Below, piece by piece: positions 18,645 through 27,348 of a stretch of 64,000 nt of DNA. The stretch's first letter is position 1. Every line of letters starts with the position of its first letter. Both the position numbers and the translations under genes were made by a program. Source of the DNA: Pseudoduganella aquatica (GTDB taxonomy: Bacteria; Pseudomonadota; Gammaproteobacteria; Burkholderiales; Burkholderiaceae_D); contig NZ_WWCU01000028.1 in NCBI RefSeq assembly GCF_009857595.1, positions 1-64,000 on the forward strand. The letters run 5' to 3'. The notes below the pieces were generated by a model. It did not search any database, was not told the DNA's origin, and saw only the letters and a program-made list of their open reading frames with translations.

Positions 18645-20897
18645 TCAGGCCTTGGCCGTCTTGGCCAGGTCGAACGGCAGCTTGCGCAGGCGCTTGCCGG
18701 TGAGCTTGAAGATGGCGTTGGCGTAGGCCGGCGCCAGCGGCGGGAAGCCAGGCTCGCCCATGCCGGTCGGCGGTTCCGTCGATGGAACGATGTGAACGTC
18801 CACCAGCGGCATGTCCGGCATGCGCGCCACCACGTAGTCGCCGAAGTTCTGCTGCTCCACCACGCCGTCCTTGAGCGTAATGGCGGCGCCGGGCAGCGTC
18901 GTGCCAACTGCCATCAGCACGGCGCCCTGCACCTGCGCCTCGATGGTCATCGGATTGACGGCCGTGTTGCAATGGATGCCGGCGGTGACGGTGTGCAGAT
19001 GCGGCACGCCGCCCTTCACCGACGCGGTCACCACGTAAGCAACCACGGTGCCGAACGACTCATGCACCGCCACGCCCCAGGCCTGGCCCTTGGGCAGCGC
19101 CTTCTTGCCGTAGCCGGATTTGGCGACTGCCAGGTCCAGCGCGGCGTGATGGCGCGCGTGCTTGGCGTCGATCACTTGCTTGCGGTAGGCCACCGGGTCC
19201 ATTTTCGCGGCGTGCGCGGCTTCGTCGATCAGCGTTTCCATCACGAAGGCGGTGTGGGTCGAGCCCACCGAACGCCACCACAGCACCGGCACATTGGCCT
19301 TGGCGTTGTGCACGGACAAATTCATCGGCAGCTCATACGGCTCGCCCATGCCTTCGATCATGGTGGCGTCCACGCCGTCCTTCACCATCATCGGCTCGAA
19401 CGGCGAACCGGTGATGATGGACTGGCCCACGATGCTGTGGTTCCACGCCAGCAGCTTGCCCTTGGCGTCGAAGCCCAGCTCCGCACGGTGCACATGCGAC
19501 GGACGGTAGTAACCGCCTCGAATGTCATCCTCGCGGCTCCAGATGATTTTCAGGGGACCGGACTTGCCGGCCGCCTTGTAGGCCAGCGCCACATTGGCCG
19601 CTTCCACCAGGTAGTCCGAGGTTGGCACCGCGCGGCGGCCGAAACCTCCGCCGGCCATCATGGTGTGCAGCTTGACTTGCTCCGGCTTCAGGCCTGCGGT
19701 TCGGGCAATGGCCATCTGGTCCAGGGTCTGGAATTGCGAACCGGCCCACACTTCGCAGCCGTCCGCCTTCAGGTCGATCACGCAGTTCAGCGGTTCCATG
19801 GGCGCGTGCGCCAGGTAAGGGAACTCGTAGACGGCGGTAATCTTCTTTGCGGCCTTGGCCAGCGGGGCCATGTCCGCCTTCTTCACCGGCAGGCCTGGCT
19901 TCTGCGCCAGCGCCTTGAACTCGGCCATCTGCTTGGCGGTGCTGACTTTTTCAACCGCGCTGGTATCCCATTCCAGCACCAGCGCCTCGCGGCCCTGCTT
20001 GGCCGGCCAGTAGCCGGTGGCGATCACGGCCACGCCGCGTCCGCCACGGTCGGTTGCCACTTCCAGCACGTCGATCACGCCGGGGATAGCCTTGGCTTTG
20101 CTGGCGTCCAGCTTGGCCACCTTGGCGCCGAACACCGGCGGGCGGGCCACCACGGCAACCTTGGTGCCTTCAGGCTTGAAGTCCATGCCGAACTGCTGCT
20201 TGCCGGTCGATTTGGCTTGCGCGTCCAGGCGCTTCACCGGATGGCCGATGATGACGAAGTCTTTCGGATCTTTCAGCTTGACGGTGGCGGGCATGGGCTG
20301 CTTCATGGCCGCGTCGGCGAAGGCGCCGTACTTGGCCTGCTGGCCGTTGGGGCCGATCAGCATGCCTTTCGCGGTGCGCACCTGGTCCGGGCTCACCTTC
20401 CACTCGGCCGCGGCAGCCGCCACCAGCATGGCGCGCGCCTTGGCGCCGATTTCGCGGTACTGGATGAAGGAGTGGGCGATGGTGCCGGAGCCGCCGGTCA
20501 TCTGGATGCCGAACGCCGGGTCCTTGTACTGCTCGCCCGCGTCGGCCAGTTCGCCGCGCATCTGCGCCCAGTCCACGTCCAGCTCCTCGGCGATCAGCAT
20601 GGGCAGCGACGTTTGCACGCCCTGGCCGAACTCCAGGCGGTTCACCTGCACCGTGACGGTGTTGTCCGGCGCAATGCGCAGGAAGGCGTTCGGTTCATAG
20701 ACCTTGGCCGGCGCCGCCGCTTCTGCCGCGCGCGCCATCTTGTTGCCGCCGCTGACGAAGAAACCCAGCACCAGGCCGCTGCCCGCCACTGCGCTTGCCT
20801 TCATGAAGGAGCGGCGCGATACGCCGCCCTGGCCGCCAGCCACCGCTGCGCCCACATCACCCAGTGCGGTACCTTGATTCAACCATTCTTTGCGCAT
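18645..20897 (-). CDS. Molybdopterin-binding large subunit, isoquinoline 1-oxidoreductase (IorB)-type aldehyde/xanthine oxidoreductase family
   Basis: A 750-residue catalytic subunit of a molybdenum hydroxylase. A Tat-type signal SRRSFMKASAVAGSGLVLGFF (about residues 27-47) indicates folded export to the periplasm. Family motifs include AGGGFGRR (about 410), VPTSDYLVEAA, PVLWWRSVGSTHTAFVMETLIDE and the C-terminal GEPGFPPLAPAYANAIFKLTGKRLRKLPF. The ATG at 20897 is preceded by GAGGAG. It follows the [2Fe-2S] subunit after 10 nt and precedes a MocA-like gene, forming a typical enzyme-plus-cofactor-maturation cluster. The substrate is unknown: N-heterocycles or aldehydes are candidates. Confidence 0.93.
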   Translation of the reverse strand: MRKEWLNQGTALGDVGAAVAGGQGGVSRRSFMKASAVAGSGLVLGFFVSGGNKMARAAEAAAPAKVYEPNAFLRIAPDNTVTVQVNRLEFGQGVQTSLPMLIAEELDVDWAQMRGELADAGEQYKDPAFGIQMTGGSGTIAHSFIQYREIGAKARAMLVAAAAAEWKVSPDQVRTAKGMLIGPNGQQAKYGAFADAAMKQPMPATVKLKDPKDFVIIGHPVKRLDAQAKSTGKQQFGMDFKPEGTKVAVVARPPVFGAKVAKLDASKAKAIPGVIDVLEVATDRGGRGVAVIATGYWPAKQGREALVLEWDTSAVEKVSTAKQMAEFKALAQKPGLPVKKADMAPLAKAAKKITAVYEFPYLAHAPMEPLNCVIDLKADGCEVWAGSQFQTLDQMAIARTAGLKPEQVKLHTMMAGGGFGRRAVPTSDYLVEAANVALAYKAAGKSGPLKIIWSREDDIRGGYYRPSHVHRAELGFDAKGKLLAWNHSIVGQSIITGSPFEPMMVKDGVDATMIEGMGEPYELPMNLSVHNAKANVPVLWWRSVGSTHTAFVMETLIDEAAHAAKMDPVAYRKQVIDAKHARHHAALDLAVAKSGYGKKALPKGQAWGVAVHESFGTVVAYVVTASVKGGVPHLHTVTAGIHCNTAVNPMTIEAQVQGAVLMAVGTTLPGAAITLKDGVVEQQNFGDYVVARMPDMPLVDVHIVPSTEPPTGMGEPGFPPLAPAYANAIFKLTGKRLRKLPFDLAKTAKA

Positions 20898-20907
20898 GGT
20901 GTTCTCC

Positions 20908-21366
20908 TCAGGCGATGGTTTTAGCTGCGTCTTTGATGGCGGCGCGGATGCGCTGATAGGTGCCGCAGCGGCAGATATTGCCCGCCATGGCGCTATCAAT
21001 GTCCGCATCGCTCGGCGCCTTGTTGGTGCGCAGCAGCGCCGTGGCGCTCATCACCTGGCCGCTTTGACAGTAGCCGCATTGCGGCACGTCGTGCTTGACC
21101 CATGCGTCCTGCACCGCCTTGCCAACCTTGTCGCCCTCCATCGCCTCGATGGTGGTGATCTTCTGGCCAGCCACCGCCGAAATCGGCGTGATGCAGGCGC
21201 GGGTTGGGTTGCCGTCGATATGGATGGTGCAAGCGCCGCACAGCGCCATGCCGCAGCCGAACTTGGTGCCGGTCATATTCAGGTTGTCGCGCAGCGCCCA
21301 CAGCACCGGCGTGGATGGATCCGCATCAACCTGCACGTCCTTGCCATTCACATTCAATGTAATCAT
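20908..21366 (-). CDS. [2Fe-2S] small subunit of the molybdenum hydroxylase (IorA-type)
   Basis: A 152-residue electron-transfer subunit. The plant-type [2Fe-2S] cluster ligands are in GTKFGCGMALCGACTIHIDG (about residues 37-56), and the second, all-helical cluster domain has QCGYCQSGQVMSATALL (about 98-114) and NICRCGTYQRIRAAI (about 130-144). AAGGAGCCGCAG precedes the ATG at 21366. No FAD subunit is present, as usual for the IorAB subgroup that passes electrons to cytochrome c or quinones. Confidence 0.95.
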   Translation of the reverse strand: MITLNVNGKDVQVDADPSTPVLWALRDNLNMTGTKFGCGMALCGACTIHIDGNPTRACITPISAVAGQKITTIEAMEGDKVGKAVQDAWVKHDVPQCGYCQSGQVMSATALLRTNKAPSDADIDSAMAGNICRCGTYQRIRAAIKDAAKTIA

Positions 21367-21376
21367 CTGCGGCTCC

Positions 21377-22102
21377 TTACTGTTTAATAGAGGACAACTT
21401 GGATTCCAGCGTCTTGATATCGATGGCGCCAGGTACGCGGCTGCCGTCGGCAAAGAAGATGTTGGGGGTGCCGTTGATACGCAGCTTCTGGCCCAGGGCC
21501 AGCACCTGCTCGTTCGGCGTGGTGCAGCCGGCCGGCGCGGCCGGCGCGGCCTTGCCGGAAACCATCCAGTCGTCCCAGGCCTTGTTGCGGTCGGCCGAGC
21601 ACCAGATGTTCTTGGACTTGACGAAGGAATCCTCCGCCAGGATGTTGTACATGAAGGTGTAGATGGTGACGTTGTCCACGTCCTTCAGCGCCTGCTGGCG
21701 GAAGCGCTTGCAGTAGCCGCAGTTCGGGTCTTCAAACACGGCCATTACGCGCTTGCCGTTGCCCTTCACGGTTTTCAGCGCCATTTCCAGCGGCAGGTCG
21801 GAGAACTTGATCTTGTTGATGTCGTCGATGCGGGCCTGGGTCAGGTCTTCGGAGGTCTTCAGGTTGAAAACGTGGCCGACGATCAGGTAGCTGCCGGTTT
21901 TATCGGTGTAGCGGATTTCATCGCCGATGCGCACTTCATAAAGGCCTGCGTATGGCGTCTCTTTGACGGAATCGACCTTGACGTTGGCGCCGAGGCGCGG
22001 CTCGATGGCTTTCTTGATGGTCGCTTCGGTGGACGTCTCTGCGCCGACACAGGACGCCATCATGGCGGATGCGAACAATACTGCGGTCTTGCTGAATTTC
22101 AT
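21377..22102 (-). CDS. dsbC: Thiol:disulfide interchange protein DsbC
   Basis: A 241-residue periplasmic disulfide isomerase. The signal peptide covers about residues 1-21 (MASCVGA at its end could also be read as a lipobox), the N-terminal dimerisation domain runs to about 85, and the thioredoxin fold carries the active site CGYC at 128-131. The cis-Pro loop is GTPNIFF (about 212-218). A second Cys pair (about 175 and 200) matches the structural disulfide of DsbC. It is 31 nt downstream of the UbiH-type gene and 10 nt upstream of the [2Fe-2S] subunit gene. Confidence 0.95.
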   Translation of the reverse strand: MKFSKTAVLFASAMMASCVGAETSTEATIKKAIEPRLGANVKVDSVKETPYAGLYEVRIGDEIRYTDKTGSYLIVGHVFNLKTSEDLTQARIDDINKIKFSDLPLEMALKTVKGNGKRVMAVFEDPNCGYCKRFRQQALKDVDNVTIYTFMYNILAEDSFVKSKNIWCSADRNKAWDDWMVSGKAAPAAPAGCTTPNEQVLALGQKLRINGTPNIFFADGSRVPGAIDIKTLESKLSSIKQ

Positions 22103-22133
22103 AGGGGCTCCGGAAGGTACTGCTACTGCTTAT

Positions 22134-23360
22134 TCATTGCTTACCAAGCGCGTGGGAAATCAGCCGGCGCTTCAAGCCCGGCAATTTGTCCAGCAAGTTT
22201 AATCCCAAATTGCGCACAACGCGCAAAGGCTCCAGATCGGCGCCGAACAAACGGTCCAGGCCATCGGTGGCCAGCTGCATCAGCATCACCTCCTCCTTGC
22301 GCGCGCGGGCGTAGCGCGCCAGCACGCGTTCGTCGCCCATGCTGCGGTGCGGCTCGCGCGCATTCACCGCGCGCACCAGCTGCTCCACGTCCGCAAAGCC
22401 CAGGTTCATGCCGTGGCCGGCCAAAGGATGCACCACGTGCGCCGCGTCGCCCACCAGCGCCACGCGCTGCGCCACCATGGCGTGCGGGCGCATCAGCCGC
22501 AACGGGAAGCCGCGCACCATTTCCGGCTGCACCGGGGTGAGCTTGCCCAGCTTCTCCTGCGCGTACACCGCGAGCCGGTCCGCCAGTTGCTGCGCCGATT
22601 CATCTCGCAAGCGGTCGGCCAGCGCCTCCGGCGCGGACCACACCAGCGACACCAGATTGCCCGGCAGCGGCAGCAGCGCCACGATGCCGTCCGCGCCGGT
22701 GAACCACTGCTGCGCCGCGCCGTGGTGCGGCCGCTCGCAATGGAAATTGGCCACGATGGCGTGCTGGCCGTAAGAGCGGTAGTCCATGCCGATGTCGCAC
22801 TGGCCGCGCACCCAGGACTCGGCGCCGTCCGCGCCCACCACCAGCTCGGCGCGGATGGCCGAGCCATCCTCCAGCCGCACGCTGATGTCGTCCGCGCCGC
22901 GCAGCAGGCCGATGGCGCGGCCGCTGACGGTGGTGACGTTGCTGGCGAAGCGCAGCGCCGCGTCCAGCGCCTGGTTCAGATTGCGGTCCTCGACGATCCA
23001 GGCCAGCGTGCCGGTGTGGGCGCCGTAGGAGTCGAACGCCAGGCCGCCAGGCTGGCCGCCGTCGCCGTTGACCAGCATGGCGTCCACCGGCGCCACGCGC
23101 TCGGCATCCAGCGCACCCCATACCTTCAGGGACGACAGCAAGTTGTTCGCGGTGTGGTTCAGCGCATAAACGCGCACGTCCCAGCTGGCCTGCACGGCCG
23201 GCTGGGACGGGGATGGGGACGACGGAGGGCACAGCAAAGTGACGCTCTGCCCGGCCTGGGCGAATCCGAGCGCCGCCGTCTTGGCGATGGCGCCGTTGCC
23301 AACGATGCAAATATCGCTTTCAACAACGCGCTGCAAGGAGGGGGAAGTTGGGCTATTCAT
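22134..23360 (-). CDS. UbiH/UbiF/VisC-family FAD-dependent monooxygenase
   Basis: A 408-residue flavoprotein hydroxylase related to ubiquinone-ring hydroxylases. The FAD-binding IVGNGAIAKTAALGFAQAGQSVTLL (about residues 18-42, a GxGxxA variant of the dinucleotide motif), the middle motif VVGADGAESWVR (about 170-181) and the flavin motif VALVGDAAHVVHPLAGHGMNLGFADVEQLVRAV (about 295-328) are clear. The ATG at 23360 begins the recognisable protein; the longer open frame upstream is antisense to the LLM gene. A specific hydroxylation position in ubiquinone synthesis cannot be assigned. Confidence 0.92.
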   Translation of the reverse strand: MNSPTSPSLQRVVESDICIVGNGAIAKTAALGFAQAGQSVTLLCPPSSPSPSQPAVQASWDVRVYALNHTANNLLSSLKVWGALDAERVAPVDAMLVNGDGGQPGGLAFDSYGAHTGTLAWIVEDRNLNQALDAALRFASNVTTVSGRAIGLLRGADDISVRLEDGSAIRAELVVGADGAESWVRGQCDIGMDYRSYGQHAIVANFHCERPHHGAAQQWFTGADGIVALLPLPGNLVSLVWSAPEALADRLRDESAQQLADRLAVYAQEKLGKLTPVQPEMVRGFPLRLMRPHAMVAQRVALVGDAAHVVHPLAGHGMNLGFADVEQLVRAVNAREPHRSMGDERVLARYARARKEEVMLMQLATDGLDRLFGADLEPLRVVRNLGLNLLDKLPGLKRRLISHALGKQ

Positions 23361-23404
23361 CCGGCCATTATAGCGGCGGCGGCCTCTGCGCGGGCGCCGC
23401 CGCC

Positions 23405-24355
23405 CTACGCCGCCAGCGGCTGGGCGGGGCCGTGGAAGCGCGGCAGCACAAACTCGGCGATTTCCTGCATCGCCTCGGCCACTGGGCGCTGGTTCTGGCG
23501 CAAATGCAGACCCATATGCTGCACCCCGGCCGCCTGCAGCGCCTCCAGTTCCAGCAGCAGCCCCTTGCGGCCCACACGGCCGCCAAAGCGGTGGTAGCGC
23601 ATCGGCGCGTCCGGGTCTTCCGCCAGGTCCAGGTGGAAGAAGCTGATGTAAGGCTTGTCCGGCCCCGCCACCGCGCGCCAGGCTGCCGCGCGGCGCTGGT
23701 GGTCGTGCGGCATGCCGGGATAAGCCAGGCAGCCGTCCATGTGCGCCCCCACCCACTCCGGCGTCTGCTGCGCCAGCCCGGCCACCAGCAGCGGCACCCG
23801 CATCTGCGCGGGACGCGGCAGCAGCGCCACACCGGGCGGCAGCGCCGCAGCGCCCCAGTCGTGCACCATGGCCACCTGCTCGCGGAAGGCCGCGCCACGC
23901 GTATCGAAGTCGCGGCCGAAGACCGGATACTCCACCGGCCGGTCCCCGCTGGCCACGCCCAGCAGCAAGCGTCCGCCGCTCAGCTGGTCCACGCTGGCGG
24001 CCGACTTCAGGGTCAGCACCGGCTCGCGCAGCGGCAGCACCACGGCCGCCGTGCCCAGCAAGATCTCCTGCGTCACGCCGGCCAGGTAGCCGAGATAAGT
24101 AAAGGCCTCGAACACCTGCGCCGCGTCGCCAAAGGCCGGATCGTACAGCGGCACGTCGCGCACCCACAGGGCACGGTAGCCCAGCCGGTCGGCCAGCTTC
24201 GCCAGTTCCGCGTGGCGCCGCATGTCCGGCTCGCCCGGCACGCGCGCGGAGGCCCGATTCGCCGCCTGCCCCGCCATGGTCCAGTCGTTATCCAGCGGCA
24301 GTTCCAGCCCTACGCTGAAACCGCCCTGCTTCAGCTTATCCAGTGCGGAGTCCAT
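23405..24355 (-). CDS. LLM-class (luciferase-like) flavin oxidoreductase
   Basis: A 316-residue TIM-barrel protein of the bacterial luciferase-like family, using FMNH2 or F420. Typical stretches are LADRLGYRALWVRDVPLYDPAFGDAAQVFEAFTYLGYLAG, ILLGTAAVVLPLREPVLTLKSAASVDQLSGGRLLLGVASGDRP (about residues 100-142) and FREQVAMVHDWG. Its ATG is 2 nt after the stop of the aldo/keto reductase gene, so the two are probably co-translated redox enzymes. The substrate is unknown. A short GC palindrome ending CCCTACG separates it from the UbiH-type gene. Confidence 0.9.
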   Translation of the reverse strand: MDSALDKLKQGGFSVGLELPLDNDWTMAGQAANRASARVPGEPDMRRHAELAKLADRLGYRALWVRDVPLYDPAFGDAAQVFEAFTYLGYLAGVTQEILLGTAAVVLPLREPVLTLKSAASVDQLSGGRLLLGVASGDRPVEYPVFGRDFDTRGAAFREQVAMVHDWGAAALPPGVALLPRPAQMRVPLLVAGLAQQTPEWVGAHMDGCLAYPGMPHDHQRRAAAWRAVAGPDKPYISFFHLDLAEDPDAPMRYHRFGGRVGRKGLLLELEALQAAGVQHMGLHLRQNQRPVAEAMQEIAEFVLPRFHGPAQPLAA

Positions 24356-24357
24356 GA

Positions 24358-25170
24358 TTAATCCCACTGCGGCGCAATGCCGTCCGGATTGGCGATGCGC
24401 TCGTTGCGGTCCAGCGTGGCGATGGCGGCCATATCCTCGGCAGTCAGCACCAGTCCGCGCGCGGCCAGGTTGCTCTTCAAATTGGCGGGGCTGGTGGACG
24501 ACGGGATCACCGCAAAGCCCTGCTGCAGCGACCAGGCCAGCGCCACCTGCGCCGGCGTGGCGTTGTGGCGGCGCGCGATGTCCACGATAAGCGGCTCCTG
24601 CATCACCTTGCCGTAGGCCAGCGGCATGTAGGCGGTCAGGTGGATGCCCTGGCTGCGCGCGTACTCCAACGCCTTGCGGTTCTGCAGGAAGGGATGGATT
24701 TCAATCTGCTGCGTGGCGATCTGCGCCGCGCCGACCGCGTCCACAGCCTGCCGCAAATGCGCGACGGTGAAGTTGGACACGCCGATCTGCCGGGCCAGCC
24801 CCTGCTCCTTGGCTTCGGCCAGCGCCCCCATATATTCAGCCACCGGCACCGCATCGCCCGGCGACGGCCAATGGATCAGCGCCAGATCCAGCTGTTGCAG
24901 GCGCAGCTTGCGCAGGCTTTCCTTCAAACTGGGAATCAGCTTGCCGGCTTCCAGGCTGTCGATCCAGACCTTGGTGGTGACAAACAGCTCGCCGCGCGGC
25001 ACGCCACTGTCGGCCATGGCCTGGCCCACTTCCGCTTCGTTGCCGTAGATTTGCGCCGTATCGATATGGCGGTAGCCCGCTGCCAGGCCGTTGCGCACCG
25101 AGTCGATAACGATCTGGCCTTGCAGGCGGAAGGTGCCGAGGCCGATGGCGGGGATGGTGGTGTGAGACAT
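24358..25170 (-). CDS. Aldo/keto reductase, 2,5-diketo-D-gluconate reductase B type
   Basis: A 270-residue NADPH-dependent carbonyl reductase. The catalytic tetrad is visible: Asp and Tyr in [13 protein letters not shown] (about residues 36-48), Lys in TTKVW (about 67) and His in LALIHWPSP (about 100). QIEIHPFLQ and the C-terminal [14 protein letters not shown] (about 220-233) place it near DkgB. AAGGAAAACCTC precedes the ATG. It heads the long minus-strand gene run that ends with the diguanylate cyclase. Confidence 0.94.
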   Translation of the reverse strand: MSHTTIPAIGLGTFRLQGQIVIDSVRNGLAAGYRHIDTAQIYGNEAEVGQAMADSGVPRGELFVTTKVWIDSLEAGKLIPSLKESLRKLRLQQLDLALIHWPSPGDAVPVAEYMGALAEAKEQGLARQIGVSNFTVAHLRQAVDAVGAAQIATQQIEIHPFLQNRKALEYARSQGIHLTAYMPLAYGKVMQEPLIVDIARRHNATPAQVALAWSLQQGFAVIPSSTSPANLKSNLAARGLVLTAEDMAAIATLDRNERIANPDGIAPQWD

Positions 25171-25293
25171 GAGGTTTTCCTTTCAGGTTGATGGCTCACA
25201 CTATGCGCTCACCCTTTGTTGAGAAAAACCCCAGAAACCTCAAAAAATATTTGCCCTCAAGTCAAAGAAAGCCATGCCGATCCAAAAAGCCCC

Positions 25294-25321
25294 TTGCATG
25301 TAGAAAATGATCTGCTATAGT
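25294..25321 (+). promoter_or_regulatory. sigma-70 promoter of tRNA-Phe copy 1
   Basis: TTGCAT (25294-25299) and TATAGT (25316-25321) are 16 nt apart, 10 nt before the tRNA. The arrangement matches that in front of the second tRNA-Phe. Confidence 0.65.
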
Positions 25322-25331
25322 TCTGCACCTT

Positions 25332-25407
25332 GGCCTGGTAGCTCAGTTGGTAGAGCAGAGGATTGAAAATCCTTGTGTCGGTGGTTCGATTCCGCCCCGG
25401 GCCACCA
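25332..25407 (+). tRNA. tRNA-Phe (GAA), copy 1, integration target
   Basis: 76 nt with encoded CCA. Acceptor GGCCTGG pairs with CCGGGCC, the anticodon loop is TTGAAAA with anticodon GAA, and the T-loop is TTCGATT. It is identical to the copy at 46275-46350. Its 3' part from 25363 (45 nt plus AGAA) recurs at 26407 and 41061, showing that mobile elements have inserted into it while restoring the gene. Confidence 0.97.
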
Positions 25408-25411
25408 AGAA
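25363..25411 (+). repeat. att core repeat, copy 1 (within tRNA-Phe)
   Basis: 49 nt from the anticodon loop through CCA and AGAA. This is the left boundary of the tandem island; copies 2 and 3 are at 26407-26455 and 41061-41109. Confidence 0.85.
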
Positions 25412-25423
25412 CATACCTCGCGA

Positions 25424-25453
25424 AACGCCGATCCATGCAGATCGGCGTTTTTG
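25424..25453 (+). terminator. Terminator after tRNA-Phe copy 1
   Basis: AACGCCGATC pairs with GATCGGCGTT around CATGCA, followed by TTTTTG. From 25412 to 25760 nothing else is recognised beyond AT-rich sequence ahead of the next gene. Confidence 0.8.
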
Positions 25454-25760
25454 TTTCCGGAACAGGAAGTCCTCGTGTCCGGTCTATTTCCGTTCACCCT
25501 TGATCATTGCCATCCGTTGAGCGTCGAGCAGATCTCTCACTTTGTAGCGCTCGGCCTACAATTTTGAATACCAAGAAACATTTTCAAAAATAACAAAAAT
25601 AGTTATTGCAAATACATCATTCATGGTGGTAGTGTTGCCTACGCACCCCAAATCATTTCGGGGAAAACCGAAGTCTCTTTCTACGGTCATTTTCCGCGAT
25701 AAATTGGTCAGCTGTGCGCTCTTGCCACTCTATCTTCTGCAGCTAACTGCGCATAAAATT

Positions 25761-26021
25761 ATGAAAAAGATATTTCTAGCATTGCTATTTTTTGCTTCAT
25801 CTTTTGCTTACGCAGCTGGAGAGTATTGCACGTCTTCTATATCCAACTGCCAAGCTGGAGATATCATTGTAGTGGGCGGTGATGATATACCAAGATATTG
25901 TGACTTTAGCCAAGCCATTGTTTCGATTAGAGTTGTCCACAACAAAGTTGAAAAGAATGGGACATCAATCTCGATAAATATTGTTTCGTGCGTTTACACG
26001 GGAAATGATAGGAAAAAGTAA
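25761..26021 (+). CDS. Small secreted hypothetical protein (86 aa)
   Basis: The ATG at 25761 starts a clear Sec signal peptide (MKKIFLALLFFASSFAYAA, cleavage after about residue 19). The mature part of about 67 residues has four Cys and is rich in Val/Ile, possibly a small disulfide-bonded beta-protein. The frame is open further upstream to 25623, but that extension has no signal-like start. AT-rich codon use differs from the chromosome. It lies in element A of the island. Function unknown. Confidence 0.55.
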   Translation: MKKIFLALLFFASSFAYAAGEYCTSSISNCQAGDIIVVGGDDIPRYCDFSQAIVSIRVVHNKVEKNGTSISINIVSCVYTGNDRKK

Positions 26022-26087
26022 ACTTCTTAGTATGGACTGCATAAATGGAAGTCAATTTATAGTAGTAACAAAAATAGGAGAAATATC

Positions 26088-26321
26088 GTGGATGATGGGA
26101 AATTTCAAGAGGCTGTAAATGCTGCGATTAATGCGGCGCAACGGGTCATGTTTGATGCTGGGGTAACGGACTTGGTTGTCCACCAGCTTGGATTTTCGAA
26201 AGTGGCAGATATTAAAGCAGGAAAAAAAGACTTGAAAGTGGATGTCGTTTTTGGATGCCCATGCTGGGATTGCACTCAAGGTGGCGGGCCATGCATCTGC
26301 AACGGCCCAGCATGTCATTGA
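26088..26321 (+). CDS. Cys-rich small protein (77 aa)
   Basis: A GTG start preceded by AGGAG at good spacing. Residues 1-50 are a soluble, partly helical region (AVNAAINAAQRVMFDAG); the last 22 residues hold six Cys and an end His (GCPCWDCTQGGGPCICNGP and ACH), a likely metal-binding or disulfide-rich tail. No membrane segment. It is 66 nt downstream of the secreted protein gene and may share its transcript. No RiPP-modifying enzyme lies next to it. Function unknown. Confidence 0.5.
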   Translation: MDDGKFQEAVNAAINAAQRVMFDAGVTDLVVHQLGFSKVADIKAGKKDLKVDVVFGCPCWDCTQGGGPCICNGPACH

Positions 26322-26406
26322 GGGGGGGTAAGTATGGTGACTAGTACTCTTTAACACCGAATATCTATTGAAGCGGTATCAAAGAAGAGAATACTAGAGA
26401 CCATCC

Positions 26407-26455
26407 TTGAAAATCCTTGTGTCGGTGGTTCGATTCCGCCCCGGGCCACCAAGAA
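26407..26455 (+). repeat. att core repeat, copy 2
   Basis: An exact 49-nt copy of the tRNA-Phe 3' part, lacking the 5' half of the tRNA, so not a functional tRNA. A hairpin (AACGCCGACC / GGTCGGCGTT, 26468-26493), similar to that behind copy 1 but without a strong T-run, follows. From 26456 to 26783 no gene is seen; this stretch holds two short CGACC(T/A)AATCGTCCAA repeats (26561, 26618). Confidence 0.88.
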
Positions 26456-26783
26456 TAAAAAGTGAAAACGCCGACCCATGCTGGTCGGCGTTCGTTCTAT
26501 CCTTACGCTCACGCAGTCCTCCGGTCCATTCCCGGCTCGCGCCTCGCCACGCCCCGCTACCGACCTAATCGTCCAAGTGTCCGGCGCGCCCCCTCGCATC
26601 GCAGAGCTGATTACGGCCGACCAAATCGTCCAAACGACCATCTTCTATTCTGTCTCGTAGGTCCGAAGGAGGCGTTCACTCGGCCATTCCATGCAAACTA
26701 AGTCTAAGTCATTGCAACAACGGCTACACTAATCTAATACTCTACCGTTTTCACCTTGCAAATCTGAATAAGGACGACTCACT

Positions 26784-27197
26784 ATGAACTGGGATCTAAC
26801 ATTCTCACAATTCAAGATTTATGGGCCTGACCATCCAGAAAATATTGATTTTGATAATACTTTTCCTAACGGAGCGTTTATCGCTTTTCTGCCAGTGTTA
26901 AGCTTGCCGCAAACCATCAACGCAGGCAGAGTTTTCCTTGATAAAGATGAAATATTGAAAAATGTGAGCGGAGCAAAATGGGAACGCCTAAAAGTTCATG
27001 TCTCTAACGATGGTAAGCTGAGCCCTCCGTGGGGGCTGCTTAATAATACAGATAAACTTACAATTCCACAGGGATGTCATAGGTTTCATTATGCGATTCT
27101 AAATGACATTGAGATGCTTCCTGTGGTCGTAAATGCGCCGGATGCCTTATTCCTCAAGGAGAAATTCCAAATAACGATCCAAGCAATGGCGGCTTAG
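26784..27197 (+). CDS. Hypothetical protein (137 aa)
   Basis: An open frame with AAGGACG ahead of its ATG. The protein is soluble, without signal or membrane segment, and reads as a beta-rich fold (FNGAFIAFLPVLSLPQT-like middle, LTIPQGCHRFHYAIL). Not recognised. AT-rich codon use marks it as island cargo. It is bracketed by a direct repeat of about 30 nt (26618 and 27210). Possibly a short independent gene cassette. Confidence 0.5.
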   Translation: MNWDLTFSQFKIYGPDHPENIDFDNTFPNGAFIAFLPVLSLPQTINAGRVFLDKDEILKNVSGAKWERLKVHVSNDGKLSPPWGLLNNTDKLTIPQGCHRFHYAILNDIEMLPVVVNAPDALFLKEKFQITIQAMAA

Positions 27198-27275
27198 TTC
27201 CACTAAACTCGACCAAATCGTCCAATCGCCCATCATCTGCCAATATTCTACACATGGGGGCTCGATCAATAAAAC

Positions 27276-27308
27276 AATGGCTCACGCAAATTTTCCGCGT
27301 AAGCCATT
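27276..27308 (-). terminator. Terminator of the restriction operon
   Basis: Read on the minus strand AATGGCTTACGCGG pairs with the GCGTGAGCCATT arm and is followed by GTTTTATT. It lies 40 nt after the Res stop codon and also ends the converging hypothetical gene. Confidence 0.6.
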
Positions 27309-27348
27309 CCGTTTCAGCTCCGGCCCGAACCAAGACACTATTTTTTCC

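Noticed and set aside
26088-26321. Cys-rich protein as a RiPP precursor
   Set aside because: No modification, protease or transport genes are adjacent in element A; kept only as an observation.
26351-26641. A 96-codon minus-strand frame over the second att repeat
   Set aside because: Its [12 protein letters not shown] segment is the well-known false translation of the tRNA-Phe antisense; no ribosome site.
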